In this document: positions 28,601 to 36,639 of the stretch, piece by piece
How the letters are laid out: every line of letters begins with the position of its first letter
Numbering within the stretch: position 1 is the first letter of the stretch
Source: Bacteroidales bacterium
Lineage (GTDB): Bacteria > Bacteroidota > Bacteroidia > Bacteroidales > UBA932
Direction: 5' to 3'
DNA length: 64,000 nt
Assembly (NCBI GenBank): GCA_024398105.1
Contig: JAKSJP010000013.1
Location: 1 to 64,000, forward strand
The notes under the pieces: generated by a model
Told to the model about the DNA's origin: nothing
Database searches by the model: none
Seen by the model: only the letters and a program-made list of their open reading frames with translations
Position numbers and translations under genes: made by a program

Positions 28601-29260
28601 CATCGTCTGACCTGTAAGTGACCGTCCGCTCATGTCAGAAGCAGTCACTGAGACGATTACAGGAAATCCTCTATGTTTTTTCTCTATTGCATAGAGCGCC
28701 GCTTTCGTGTTGAGAGCGTCGAAGTTTGTCTCAAGTATGATGATGTCTGCACCGCCGTCCACTAGGCCGTCGATCTGTTCTGTGTAGGCTTCTGCCAGAT
28801 CGTCGAAGGTGTAGTCCCTTCGTCCAGGGTCTGTGATGTCCGGTGCAAGCGTCAGAGACTTTGATGTAGGACCGACGCTTCCGGCGACGAAAATACGTCT
28901 GCCGAGTTTCTCTGTCTCTTCATCTGCGGCTTTCCTGGCAATGGAAGCGGCACGGCGAGCCATCTCATATGCGAAGGCTTCGAGCCCATATTCTTTCTGC
29001 GAAATCCTGTTCGCGCTGAAAGAATTTGTCTCGATGATATCCGCACCCGCGTCTATATATTCATGGTGGATCTCTGCAATGATCTCAGGGTGAGTGAAGT
29101 TGAGGCATTCGTTGTTGCCTTTAAGTTCTGTCTTCACTTCTCCGAACAGAGGGTCTCTGAAGTCTTTCTCTTCAAGACCATAGTTCTGGATCATGGTGCC
29201 CATAGCTCCGTCCATGATGGCTATTCTGCCTTCTGGGAAGCCCTTAAGTCTTTCTGACAT
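25676..29260 (-). CDS. metH: Cobalamin-dependent methionine synthase
   Basis: A 1194-residue modular enzyme. In order: homocysteine-binding domain with the zinc cysteines (INCSLG, then GGCCGTTPAHI), pterin-binding domain (FVNIGERTNVAGSRKF), cap domain, B12-binding domain with the axial histidine in DVHDIGKN, and C-terminal activation domain (IGYACCPDHSLK). I place the start at the ATG at 29260 (MSERLKGFPEGR). A TTG 27 bp upstream keeps the frame but falls inside the terminator of the previous operon. It overlaps metF by 4 bp. No B12 or SAM riboswitch is visible upstream. Confidence 0.96.
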   Translation of the reverse strand: MSERLKGFPEGRIAIMDGAMGTMIQNYGLEEKDFRDPLFGEVKTELKGNNECLNFTHPEIIAEIHHEYIDAGADIIETNSFSANRISQKEYGLEAFAYEMARRAASIARKAADEETEKLGRRIFVAGSVGPTSKSLTLAPDITDPGRRDYTFDDLAEAYTEQIDGLVDGGADIIILETNFDALNTKAALYAIEKKHRGFPVIVSVTASDMSGRSLTGQTMEAFYTSIRHYPITAFGINCSLGAHDMIPILMDISSFSEVPVICYPNAGLPNELGQYNEKPEQMAHNVFKMGDKGLIDIIGGCCGTTPAHICACATAVADLKPGKERKRNGILKVSGLEAYSIDVKESNFVNIGERTNVAGSRKFARLISEGNYDAALQIAADQIENGANIIDINMDDAMLDSEKEMQTFVRCIENDPAVSKAALMIDSSHWETIVAGLKNAQGKCIVNSISLKEGPEKFLEKALEIHDLGAAMVVMAFDEEGQATSYERKISICERAYKLLTSNGIPPEDIIFDVNVLSIGTGLAEHADYAVDFIEAVRWIKQNLPGSYTSGGISNLSFSFRGNNPVREAMHSAFLYHAVKAGLDMGIVNPGMLKVYDDVEPELLKCVEDVIFNKDPEATERLIAKAQEIAENAAAVKDGKKPAVEQVPCSLTADERVSEALVKGKANTLEADILECLKVHGTPVKVIEGPLMAGMEKVGELFGAGKMFLPQVVKSAKIMKDAVNVLEPYMKEGEDAYAEKPVIINATVKGDVHDIGKNITGIVLSCNGFNVIDLGVMVDKETILDEAVKHNAAIIGVSGLITPSLFQMEEICREMKARNMDIPLFIGGATTSALHTALKLMPLYDHVFYCQDASTSAVMAKKCMMDREAFEDEQHLALERIAAIHSSTHPANGEQKKCVFSKRSFLKKEEHRLTDAAGELIEMRELTGAIDWDMFLAVWGIKPTKENKQDPEVIKLRESGKKLLRKLNRHKEISVRYSMKFFESNSKDNNLIMYDKDAPKGRYILPMLRQEKPSPNTKGKPMCISMCDYAPDFGLGITAPVGLFALSVKVEHNHPEGCDCEQCSGKDFDSMLLRSVRVCVAEAASKWIDKKVKKMIISGAKKMAKPAIGYACCPDHSLKKEALEMLPGSELLGITLTDSFAMVPDASICGFVIVHPSAGYPEIHHISQKQYDEYAKARGFNEEEARKFLGHLL

Positions 29261-29278
29261 ACACGTCTTATCTTGAAA

Positions 29279-29316
29279 AGACTCCAAGGTTGGAATAAAT
29301 CCATTCCTTGGAGTCT
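29279..29316 (-). terminator. Terminator of the decarboxylase operon
   Basis: Perfect 11-bp arms AGACTCCAAGG (29279-29289) and CCTTGGAGTCT (29306-29316) with a 16-nt loop. On the minus strand it is followed by TTTTC; on the plus strand GTTTCTTTTTTT follows. It lies 26 bp after the OadB stop and just before metH. Confidence 0.75.
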
Positions 29317-29341
29317 GTTTCTTTTTTTATTTCAGCTGATT

Positions 29342-30487
29342 CTAACCAAGGAAGCTGAGAAGGATACCGGCAGCGACTGCTGAACCGATTACACCTGCTA
29401 CGTTTGGACCCATGGCATGCATGAGGAGGTGGTTTGATGGGTCGAACTCACGACCTGCAACCTCGGAAACTCGTGCTGCATCAGGTACCGCAGACACACC
29501 GGCGTTACCGATGAGAGGGTTGATCTTCTTCTTAGGATCTCTGATGAGAAGGTTGATGAACTTGACAAAGCATACACCGCAGGTAGTTGCGATCACGAAT
29601 GAAAGAAGACCAAGTCCGAAGATGAGGATCGACTTTCCTGTGAGGAACTTGTCTGCCTGGGTAGATGCACCTACTGTGATACCGATGAGGATTGTGATGA
29701 CATCGACGAGCGGACCTCTTGCGGTCTCGGCGAGACGACGTGTCACACCACTTTCCTTGAGAAGGTTACCAAAGAAGAGCATACCGAGGAGTGGAAGACC
29801 TGAAGGTACGATGAATGCTGTAGTGATGAAACCGATCACTGGGAAGATGATCTTCTCCTTCTGTGTGACTGCACGAGGAGCAGGCATCTTCATGAGACGC
29901 TCTTTCTTTGTTGTAAGGGCGAGCATGATAGGTCTCTGGATCACAGGTACAAGGGCCATGTAAGAGTATGCAGACACGGCGATGGCACCCATGAGATCCG
30001 GTGCAAGCTTAGAAGAGAGGAAGATGGCGGTAGGACCGTCAGCTCCACCGATGATACCGATGGCACCTGCCTCGTTAGGCATGAAGCCGAAGAGGAGCGC
30101 AAGAAGATATGCACCGAAGATACCCATCTGTGCAGCTGCGCCGATGAGGATGAGGCGTGGCTGTGAGATAAGGGCAGAGAAGTCGGTCATGGCACCGATG
30201 CCCAGGAAGATGAGCGGCGGATACCATCCCTGCCTTACACCCTGATAGAGGATGTTGAGCACAGAACCGTCCTCGTAGATACCGATGTTGAGTCCTGGGA
30301 ACATAGGGATGTTACCGAGGATCATACCGAATCCGATCGGGACGAGCAGCAGCGGCTCCCACTCCTTGAGGATCGCGACGGTAATGAAAGTGATACCGAT
30401 AGCGATCATGGCAATGTTTGCCCAGGCGCAGTTAGCGAAGCCGGTGTACTGCCAGAATTGCTGAAGACTACTTATGATCTGCTCCAT
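29342..30487 (-). CDS. oadB: Na+-pumping decarboxylase beta subunit
   Basis: A 381-residue membrane protein with about nine hydrophobic helices. The signature IIGGADGPTAIF (residues 145-156) contains the conserved aspartate of the Na+ path, and MTDFSALI and HAMGPNVAG are further family motifs. It decarboxylates carboxybiotin and pumps Na+ out. Given the mmdA gene in the same operon, it is best read as the beta subunit of methylmalonyl-CoA decarboxylase. It is 8 bp after the biotin carrier gene. Confidence 0.95.
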   Translation of the reverse strand: MEQIISSLQQFWQYTGFANCAWANIAMIAIGITFITVAILKEWEPLLLVPIGFGMILGNIPMFPGLNIGIYEDGSVLNILYQGVRQGWYPPLIFLGIGAMTDFSALISQPRLILIGAAAQMGIFGAYLLALLFGFMPNEAGAIGIIGGADGPTAIFLSSKLAPDLMGAIAVSAYSYMALVPVIQRPIMLALTTKKERLMKMPAPRAVTQKEKIIFPVIGFITTAFIVPSGLPLLGMLFFGNLLKESGVTRRLAETARGPLVDVITILIGITVGASTQADKFLTGKSILIFGLGLLSFVIATTCGVCFVKFINLLIRDPKKKINPLIGNAGVSAVPDAARVSEVAGREFDPSNHLLMHAMGPNVAGVIGSAVAAGILLSFLG

Positions 30488-30495
30488 GAGATGTC

Positions 30496-30921
30496 TTATG
30501 CGATTGTAACGATGTCTGCACCCTCGAGTACTGAGTCACCCTTAGCTACGTGGATGCCTGTGATTGTACCGTCCTTTGTAGCTGAGATCTCGTTCTCCAT
30601 CTTCATGGCCTCGATGACAGCAACCTTCTGGCCTGCCTTCACAGCCTGGCCTTCCTTTACTGAAACCTCGATGATCACGCCTGGAAGTGGTGAAGGAACC
30701 TTCACGCCTGCACCTGCAGGTGCGGCTGGAGCAGCTGGAGCTGCAGCGGCTGCTGCAACTGGAGCGACAGGAGCGGCTGCTACAGGAGCAACAGCTGGAG
30801 CGTTCTCAAGTTCTACCTGGTATGCTGCACCGTTTACGGTTACGTCAGCGATCTTACCTTCTACAGAGTTGATAGCAACCTCATAAGCGTTGCCATTGAT
30901 TTTGAGCTTGTATGTTTTCAT
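30496..30921 (-). CDS. mmdC: Biotin carboxyl carrier protein
   Basis: A 141-residue carrier. An N-terminal beta domain (1-40) is joined by an alanine/proline-rich flexible linker (41-71) to a biotinyl domain with EAMKMEN; the biotinylated lysine is Lys107. It shuttles CO2 from the carboxyltransferase to the membrane pump. Located between the OadG fusion and oadB in the operon. Confidence 0.94.
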   Translation of the reverse strand: MKTYKLKINGNAYEVAINSVEGKIADVTVNGAAYQVELENAPAVAPVAAAPVAPVAAAAAAPAAPAAPAGAGVKVPSPLPGVIIEVSVKEGQAVKAGQKVAVIEAMKMENEISATKDGTITGIHVAKGDSVLEGADIVTIA

Positions 30922-30949
30922 GATTTTCTGTTTTTCTATTTGGTTCTTT

Positions 30950-31870
30950 TTATCTTGGCATTCTTCTGAAAGTCTGAGTCTTTTCGTTCCAGCCTGTATT
31001 TGTAGAAGGCTGCTTGATTGTGACTACGAAGCTTTCATTGTCGTGAATAGCGTCATTGAAATAAAGGTGGAGGGCTGTAGCGATCGCTGCATAGACATCG
31101 CCGTTCGAATCAAGGTCGAGTGCCATTGCGATAGCTGCCGCTACTTCTGCATTGCTGTCTCCAGCCTTTGCTTTCTTTACCTTTGCAGGCTTAGGATTTG
31201 CCTTCATCTTGGCAGGTCTCTCGAAGAGGAGCCAGAAGAGGAACCAGAGGATTGCAAGGGCGCTGAATACCACTGTAACCGCTACGATTGTGAGGATGAA
31301 ACCATGAGGGTCGGTCCTGGCCATTCTCTGGCTGCCTGACTCTGCATTCTGGCTTCCGTTCCTCATTCCTGGGGTAGGGTCAGCAGGCTTGTCGTCCTGA
31401 TAATACTTGATGCCTTTATTATCTACAGGAAGCTTCTGTGCTGACATACCCTGAGGGAGGGTAGAAGGAATCACGAGAGAATCCACGATTGTTCTACCGT
31501 CGTTGCTGACGAGATAGATTGTCTCGCCACGCTCGATGGTGAAGTCGGTGTAGAGCAGTCCGTCCTCGCCACGGCCGCTGCCGTAGAAGAGGATAGACTG
31601 ACGAGGTCCGATCTTGGCCACTGTATATCCTGTAGGGATGAGGCTCTTCTTCAGATCGTTCCTGTCATCTGTCAGGTAGCAGCCACCGAGGTTGACTGTA
31701 CCCAAGGATGTGTTGTATATCTCAATCCATCCGCTCATCCTGCCGTAGGTGTCGATCTGAGTGCTGTCTGGTGCAGCCTCAGCGACGATGAGGTCGATTA
31801 CGTTCTGGGAGAACGCAGCGGCCGACGCTACGAGGAAGGCAACGATTGAGACTATAAGTTTTCTTTTCAT
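30950..31870 (-). CDS. Lamin-tail domain fused to OadG-type gamma subunit
   Basis: A 306-residue protein with a signal peptide (1-21), a lamin-tail-like beta-sandwich (about 24-170, with WIEIYNTSLGTVNLGGCYLTDD and TPGMRN), one membrane helix (191-216), and a cytoplasmic tail like OadG/MmdD that ends in an aromatic/arginine-rich stretch. The gamma subunit normally holds the decarboxylase complex together. Here it also presents an extracytoplasmic domain whose ligand is unknown. It lies 15 bp after mmdA. Confidence 0.8.
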   Translation of the reverse strand: MKRKLIVSIVAFLVASAAAFSQNVIDLIVAEAAPDSTQIDTYGRMSGWIEIYNTSLGTVNLGGCYLTDDRNDLKKSLIPTGYTVAKIGPRQSILFYGSGRGEDGLLYTDFTIERGETIYLVSNDGRTIVDSLVIPSTLPQGMSAQKLPVDNKGIKYYQDDKPADPTPGMRNGSQNAESGSQRMARTDPHGFILTIVAVTVVFSALAILWFLFWLLFERPAKMKANPKPAKVKKAKAGDSNAEVAAAIAMALDLDSNGDVYAAIATALHLYFNDAIHDNESFVVTIKQPSTNTGWNEKTQTFRRMPR

Positions 31871-31885
31871 CTAACCGTTGTTTTA

Positions 31886-33448
31886 TTAGAGAGGAAGGTT
31901 GTCATGCTTCTTAGCAGGGACTTCCTGCTTCTTGCCTGCGAGCTGCTCGAGAGCACGGATCACTCTGAAACGTGTGTTCCTTGGCTCGATCACGTCGTCG
32001 ATGTAGCCCTTCTGAGCTGCCTGGTAAGGGTTGCTGAAGAGATCTTCGTACTCTTTCTTCTTCTCGTCGAAGAGCTTGGCCTGCTCCTGAGCGTTGTTGA
32101 TGTCCTTGAGCTCCTTTGCGTGGAGGATGTTGACAGCGCCGTCTGCACCCATCACAGCGATGTTCGCTGATGGCCATGCGTAGTTGATGTCACCTCTAAG
32201 CTGCTTGCAGCTCATCACGATGTGTGCACCGCCGTAAGACTTGCGGAGTGTGACTGTGACCTTTGGAACTGTGGCCTCGCCATAAGCATAGAGAAGCTTT
32301 GCGCCGTTTGTGATGATGGCACCGTACTCCTGCTGTGTTCCGCAGAGGAAGCCTGGTACATCGACGAGGGTGACGAGAGGAATGTTGAATGCGTCGCAGA
32401 AACGGACGAATCTTGATGCCTTGCGTGAAGCGTTGATGTCAAGGACACCTGCGAGCACGTTAGGCTGGTTTGCCACGATACCTACGCTGCGGCCGTTCAT
32501 GTGTGCGAAACCTACGATGATGTTCTTTGCATAGTTCTGGTGAACTTCGAAGAACTTGCCGTCGTCGACGATGCTGCCGATGACGTAGTACATGTCGTAT
32601 GGCTTGTTAGGGTTGTCAGGGATGATCTCGTTGAGAGCATCGTCAACTCTGCTGACAGGGTCGTTTGTAGGAACCACTGGAGCTGTCTCCATATTGTTCT
32701 GAGGAATGTAGCTGAGGAGCTCCTTGATGGTCTGGATACCTTCCTGCTCGTTCTCAGCTGCGAAGTGAGCGACACCGCTCTTTGTAGCGTGTACGCTTGC
32801 GCCGCCGAGTTCCTCCTGTGAGACCTCCTCACCGGTCACGCTCTTTACTACGGCTGGACCTGTAAGGAACATATAAGAGGTATTCTTTACCATGAGGGTG
32901 AAGTCTGTGAGGGCAGGTGAGTATACTGCGCCGCCTGCACATGGACCGAAGATACCTGAAATCTGAGGAACAACACCTGATGCAAGGATGTTTCTCTCGA
33001 AGATGTCACCGAAGCCGGCGAGAGAGTCGATACCTTCCTGGATCCTGGCTCCGCCTGAGTCGTTGAGGCCGATGCAAGGCGCACCGTTGCGGACTGCCAT
33101 GTCCATTACCTTGCAGATCTTCTCTGACATGGTCTTGGAAAGTGAACCACCTGATACTGTGAAATCCTGTGCGAAAACGTAGACCAGTCTGCCGTCGATT
33201 GTACCGCAACCTGTAACTACACCGTCACCGTCAAAGTGCTGCTTATCCATGCCGAAGTTTGTACAGCGGTGCTGTACGAACATGTCGAACTCCTCGAAGG
33301 AGCCTTCGTCAAGAAGCATGGCAATACGTTCTCTGGCTGTGAATTTGCCTTTCTCATGCTGAGCTGCAATTCTCTTTTCGCCGCCACCAAGCTTAGCCTT
33401 TGCTCTACGCTCGACAAGCTTGGCAATGTTGTCCTGTTGAATGCTCAT
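31886..33448 (-). CDS. mmdA: Methylmalonyl-CoA decarboxylase carboxyltransferase subunit
   Basis: A 520-residue acyl-CoA carboxyltransferase with the two crotonase-like halves of the family. Motifs include [43 protein letters not shown] and [12 protein letters not shown]. It moves the carboxyl group of (S)-methylmalonyl-CoA to biotin, giving propionyl-CoA. It is the first gene of a four-gene operon; a methylmalonyl-CoA epimerase gene is not adjacent. A minus-strand -7 box lies upstream. Confidence 0.94.
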   Translation of the reverse strand: MSIQQDNIAKLVERRAKAKLGGGEKRIAAQHEKGKFTARERIAMLLDEGSFEEFDMFVQHRCTNFGMDKQHFDGDGVVTGCGTIDGRLVYVFAQDFTVSGGSLSKTMSEKICKVMDMAVRNGAPCIGLNDSGGARIQEGIDSLAGFGDIFERNILASGVVPQISGIFGPCAGGAVYSPALTDFTLMVKNTSYMFLTGPAVVKSVTGEEVSQEELGGASVHATKSGVAHFAAENEQEGIQTIKELLSYIPQNNMETAPVVPTNDPVSRVDDALNEIIPDNPNKPYDMYYVIGSIVDDGKFFEVHQNYAKNIIVGFAHMNGRSVGIVANQPNVLAGVLDINASRKASRFVRFCDAFNIPLVTLVDVPGFLCGTQQEYGAIITNGAKLLYAYGEATVPKVTVTLRKSYGGAHIVMSCKQLRGDINYAWPSANIAVMGADGAVNILHAKELKDINNAQEQAKLFDEKKKEYEDLFSNPYQAAQKGYIDDVIEPRNTRFRVIRALEQLAGKKQEVPAKKHDNLPL

Positions 33449-33492
33449 ATTTATATACTTATAATTTGATAATTCAAAATTTTCCTATCATA

Positions 33493-33500
33493 CAAAATTA
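33493..33500 (-). promoter_or_regulatory. -7 box of the decarboxylase operon
   Basis: TAATTTTG on the minus strand, 44 bp before the mmdA ATG, in an AT-rich gap. No TTG at 19-20 bp is seen. Confidence 0.45.
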
Positions 33501-33562
33501 CTAATAATTTGTGAATAAAAAAATGAAACAACCCCTGAACTCGCAAAATAAAAAATAAGTGC

Positions 33563-33570
33563 TACATTTG
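33563..33570 (+). promoter_or_regulatory. -7 box of purU
   Basis: TACATTTG matches TAnnTTTG, 33 bp before the purU ATG at 33604. No clear -33 TTG. Confidence 0.5.
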
Positions 33571-33603
33571 CACAAACGAATACTCTACAAAAACCATAAT
33601 TTC

Positions 33604-34461
33604 ATGGGAACTACAGCTAAGCTTCTCCTGCATTGCCCTGACAGACAGGGAATTGTGACAGAGATTACGAACTTCATCACCGTAAACAACGGCAATATCG
33701 TCTATACAGACCAGTACGTCGACAGAATTGACAATATCCTCTTCATGAGACTGGAGTGGGAACTTGAGGGATTCACCATCCCACGCGAGCAGATCAAGGA
33801 CTATTTCCGTACGATATTCGCCAGGAAGTTCGACATGGAGTTCGGCATCTATTTCAGCGACGTGAAGCCTAGGATGGCTCTCTTCGTAAGCAAGCAGAAC
33901 CATTGCCTCTTCGATATCCTTGCGCGCTACACGGCAGGTGAATGGGATGTCGAGATCCCTTGTATCGTCAGCAATCATGAGGACCTTCGTCCAGTGGCTG
34001 AGAGGTTCGGTATTCCTTATTATTATTTCCCTCTCAACAAGAACAACAGGGACGTTCTCGAGAAAGAAGAGATGGCTCTTCTGGAGAAGGAAGGCATCAA
34101 CTTCATCGTACTTGCCAAGTACATGCAGATCATCTCAAGCGAAATGATCGCCAAGTATCCTCACAATATCATCAACATCCACCACTCCTTCCTTCCTGCC
34201 TTCATCGGCGCGAAGCCATACCACCAGGCATTCGAAAGGGGAGTCAAGATCATCGGCGCGACCAGCCACTATGTGACCGAGGACCTCGACGCTGGTCCTA
34301 TCATCGAGCAGGATGTGATCCGCATCACCCACAAGGATACTCCTGAGACTCTCGTCTACAAGGGCAAGGACCTTGAGAAGATCGTCCTCAGCCGCGCCAT
34401 CCTCAAGCACGTCGAGCGCAAGATCCTCACCTACAAGAACAAGACCGTCATCTTCGCGTAG
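33604..34461 (+). CDS. purU: Formyltetrahydrofolate deformylase
   Basis: A 285-residue enzyme with an N-terminal ACT domain (LLLHCPDRQGIVTEITNFI) and a C-terminal formyl-transfer domain holding the catalytic region NIHHSFLPAFIGAKPYHQAF and the aspartate of DLDAGPII. It hydrolyses 10-formyl-THF to formate and THF and so balances C1 folate pools. I place the start at the ATG at 33604 (MGTTAKLLLH), since the frame upstream overlaps the promoter. It diverges from the mmd operon. Confidence 0.95.
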   Translation: MGTTAKLLLHCPDRQGIVTEITNFITVNNGNIVYTDQYVDRIDNILFMRLEWELEGFTIPREQIKDYFRTIFARKFDMEFGIYFSDVKPRMALFVSKQNHCLFDILARYTAGEWDVEIPCIVSNHEDLRPVAERFGIPYYYFPLNKNNRDVLEKEEMALLEKEGINFIVLAKYMQIISSEMIAKYPHNIINIHHSFLPAFIGAKPYHQAFERGVKIIGATSHYVTEDLDAGPIIEQDVIRITHKDTPETLVYKGKDLEKIVLSRAILKHVERKILTYKNKTVIFA

Positions 34462-34485
34462 GCCAGCAGGCTTGGCAAGCCGTGC

Positions 34486-34808
34486 GACCTAGGTCGGAAG
34501 AAATGGCCGAGACCTGGTGCGCAGATGTGCCGCCGGTGCTGTCAGGAAGACTGTCGCTGCCCCAGGTGTCAGGAAAAAGCCGAGACCTGGTGCGCAGATG
34601 CACTGCCGGTGCTGTCAGGAAGACTGTCGTTGCGCCAGGTGTCGGGAGGAAGCGGCGACCTAGGTCGGAAGAAATAGCCGCGACCTAGGTCGTGCTGTTT
34701 TTGGAAAGCTTTGGAACTCAATTACTTATGATTTTGTAGCGACCTAGGTCGCGCCCCTTTTGTGTGACCTAGGTCGCCGGGTGTGAAACATCTGGCAGGA
34801 CCTAGGTC
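34486..34808. repeat. Cluster of six GACCTAGGTC palindromes
   Basis: Perfect 10-bp palindromes begin at 34486, 34657, 34682, 34741, 34766 and 34799. The first four extend to the 12-bp palindrome CGACCTAGGTCG. Spacings are 171, 25, 59, 25 and 33 bp. The core CCTAGG is otherwise sparse in the window, so six in 323 bp is far above chance. The first two copies lie inside a longer direct repeat, with GGAAGAAAT and GCCG following. Possible binding array of a dimeric protein. Confidence 0.8.
34506..34651. repeat. 73-bp tandem duplication with inverted ends
   Basis: Two copies start at 34506 and 34579. Both read GCCGAGACCTGGTGCGCAG at the left, share an almost identical middle (CCGGTGCTGTCAGGAAGACT), and end in CCAGGTGTC. 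The left ACCTGG and right CCAGGT of each copy can pair, as in the unit at 10-66. Copies differ at only a few positions, so the duplication is fairly recent or kept by selection. Confidence 0.75.
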
Positions 34809-34969
34809 GGCTATGGGGAAGTCCGACTGTCCCCTCTGCCGTCGAGCGAACGACAGGACGTGCGCAGCCGATGCGAACGTGAGCGAGATGACCGTCGCCG
34901 CGTCCCGACTGGCCGTCCCGTTTGGACAATGCAGCTGAGGAAGGCGGTTGGGAGATGGGCGAGGGAATA

Positions 34970-35000
34970 CGAAAAAAGCCGGCCAGTGACGGTCGGCTTT
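34970..35000 (-). terminator. yebC terminator
   Basis: AAAGCCGGCC (34975-34984) and GGTCGGCTTT (34991-35000) form a strong stem; on the minus strand it is followed by a run of Ts. It begins 22 bp after the yebC stop. Confidence 0.88.
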
Positions 35001-35021
35001 CTGATATATCGGCGTGAGCGA

Positions 35022-35774
35022 TTATTCTGGCTTCATTGTGGTGTAGACGTTGGTTACGTCCTCGTCCTCCTCGAGAAGACCTGTGAGCTTGTCGAGAGTA
35101 GCTCTCTGCTCAGGAGTAACCTCCTTGAGGTCAACGTTAGGGATTCTTTCGAAACCACCGGAGATCATCTCGTAGCCATTCTCCTCGATGTACTTCTGGA
35201 GCTGGCCGTAAGCGGTGTAGTCACCATAGATGTTGATCTCGACTGTAACGTTCTCGTCCTCATCCTCGACCTCCTGCTTGAACACTTCCTCAGCACCGAA
35301 GTCAATGAGCTCTAGCTCAAGCTCCTCGATGTCTACTGGCTTTGCAGGATCCTCCTTGAGACGGAAGACGCACTTGTGGTCGAACATGAAGCTTACGCTG
35401 CCTGATGTTCCGAGTGAACCGCCGCACTTTGTGAAGTAGCTACGTACGTTCGCAACTGTACGGGTATTGTTGTCTGTCGCAGTCTCTACGAGGTATGCGA
35501 TGCCGTGAGGACCGTATCCTTCGAATACGACTTCCTTGAAATCGCCGACTGACTTGTCGGTAGCCTTCTTGATGGCTCTCTCGATGTTTTCCTTAGGCAT
35601 CTGCTCTGAACGAGCCTCTGCCATGAGGGCACGGAGACGTGGGTTTCCGGTTACGTCAGGACCACCTGCCTTTACTGCGATCGTGATTTCCTTTCCGAGC
35701 TTTGTGAAGACGCGGGCCATGTGGCCCCATCTCTTCATCTTTCTTTCTTTTCTGAACTCAAACGCTCTTCCCAT
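35022..35774 (-). CDS. yebC: YebC/PmpR family protein
   Basis: A 250-residue member of the YebC/PmpR/TACO1 family, with the hallmark start MGRAFEFRKERKMKRWGHMARVF and the later motifs KENIERAIKKAT and GPHGIAYLVE. Members are described as DNA-binding regulators or as translation factors that relieve ribosome stalling; the sequence does not decide which. It starts 25 bp after the TPR protein gene on the same strand. Confidence 0.94.
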   Translation of the reverse strand: MGRAFEFRKERKMKRWGHMARVFTKLGKEITIAVKAGGPDVTGNPRLRALMAEARSEQMPKENIERAIKKATDKSVGDFKEVVFEGYGPHGIAYLVETATDNNTRTVANVRSYFTKCGGSLGTSGSVSFMFDHKCVFRLKEDPAKPVDIEELELELIDFGAEEVFKQEVEDEDENVTVEINIYGDYTAYGQLQKYIEENGYEMISGGFERIPNVDLKEVTPEQRATLDKLTGLLEEDEDVTNVYTTMKPE

Positions 35775-35799
35775 GACTTTTTCTTTCTTTTAGGATTTA

Positions 35800-36483
35800 T
35801 TACTGAGCTGATTCGATTCTGCTGATATACTTGTCGATATCGTAACCCTCGATTGAAGAAGGGTACTGATCCTTGATTTTCTTGTAGAAATCAAGAGCCT
35901 TGGAAGCGTTGCCCATCTCCTCGCATACGACACCTGCCTTGAGGAGGTAAGCTGCTGCGAAGATGTTGTCTACCTTTGCTGCTGCCTTCTCGAAGCAAGA
36001 AAGTGCTGAAGAGTAGTTCTCGAGACCTACGTAAGCGTCACCCTGGCAGGCGAGAGCCTTTGCTGCGAGGATCTCATCCTTTCCGTTGTACTTCTTGAGG
36101 TAAGAAAGTGCTGAATCGTAGTTGCCGAGGTTGAGCTCGCAGATGCCGGCGTACATGAATACGTCCTTACCTGCTCTCTTGCCATACTCCTTTGCGATCT
36201 CTGCGAAGCCGAGGACGTTGCCGTCACCGTTGAGTGCAGTCTCGAAATCGCTTGCTGCGAATGCTGCCTCAGCTGGGAACATCTGCTCGAGAGCCTCTGA
36301 TGTCTTAGGCTGTGCATAGAATTTCTGGTAAGCGAGGATTGCGAGTCCGATCACTACGATTGCTGCGAGTGTGCCCCAGATTGCTTTCTTGTTCTCGTTG
36401 AAGAATGTCTCGACTGCTGAGACACCCTGCTCAACCTTCTCCTGCTGGAGCTTCTCCTGTTCTTTAAGGTCTTTAGTAGCCAT
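35800..36483 (-). CDS. Membrane-anchored TPR protein
   Basis: A 227-residue protein. One membrane helix (IWGTLAAIVVIGLAILAYQKF, about 36-56) is followed by an extracytoplasmic domain of tetratricopeptide-like helices (for example LNLGNYDSALSYLKKYNG and GLENYSSALSCFEKA). The layout is like YfgM-type envelope scaffold proteins. The ATG at 36483 (MATKDLKEQ) is used because the open frame upstream overlaps the promoter. Function in this organism unknown. Confidence 0.82.
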   Translation of the reverse strand: MATKDLKEQEKLQQEKVEQGVSAVETFFNENKKAIWGTLAAIVVIGLAILAYQKFYAQPKTSEALEQMFPAEAAFAASDFETALNGDGNVLGFAEIAKEYGKRAGKDVFMYAGICELNLGNYDSALSYLKKYNGKDEILAAKALACQGDAYVGLENYSSALSCFEKAAAKVDNIFAAAYLLKAGVVCEEMGNASKALDFYKKIKDQYPSSIEGYDIDKYISRIESAQ

Positions 36484-36543
36484 ATTGTCTTTTGTTTTAT
36501 TATTATCGGGTATTTCGTGTGTACGCATTTCACATACAGAATG

Positions 36544-36574
36544 CAAATTTAAGTATTTTTTATGCAATCTTCAA
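36544..36574 (-). promoter_or_regulatory. Promoter of the TPR-yebC operon
   Basis: On the minus strand TTG (36574-36572), 20-bp spacer, TAAATTTG (36551-36544). The ATG is 60 bp downstream. It lies back to back with the recF promoter. Confidence 0.75.
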
Positions 36575-36597
36575 ATTATCTGCTATGCTTTTTAAGA

Positions 36598-36628
36598 TTG
36601 GAATTGACATAGTTTAACATTATATTTG
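36598..36628 (+). promoter_or_regulatory. recF promoter
   Basis: TTG (36598-36600), 20-bp spacer, TATATTTG (36621-36628). The recF ATG at 36640 is only 11 bp after the -7 box, so the leader would be about 6 nt. Confidence 0.75.
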
Positions 36629-36639
36629 TAGATATATCT

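Larger units (their letters stand above)
34462..35021. other. Gene-free, repeat-rich 560-bp gap
   Basis: No convincing gene lies between purU and yebC. The gap contains six GACCTAGGTC palindromes, a 73-bp tandem duplication with inverted ends, a 31-bp direct repeat (34485 and 34656), and the yebC terminator at the right end. The stretch 34810-34970 is GC-rich and shows nothing I can name. Confidence 0.75.

Noticed and set aside
29288..29341. B12 or SAM riboswitch ahead of metH
   Set aside because: The gap is short and filled by the terminator of the previous operon. No conserved riboswitch core is visible.
29982..30245. Several rightward frames opposite the decarboxylase operon
   Set aside because: All are antisense to conserved genes with intact motifs and have no promoter or family resemblance.
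34486..34808. Possible replication origin, because recF is 2 kb away and symmetric sites are clustered
   Set aside because: No dnaA or dnaN gene, no DnaA-box-like cluster and no AT-rich unwinding region. The sites are GC-rich and recF is often away from the origin in this phylum.
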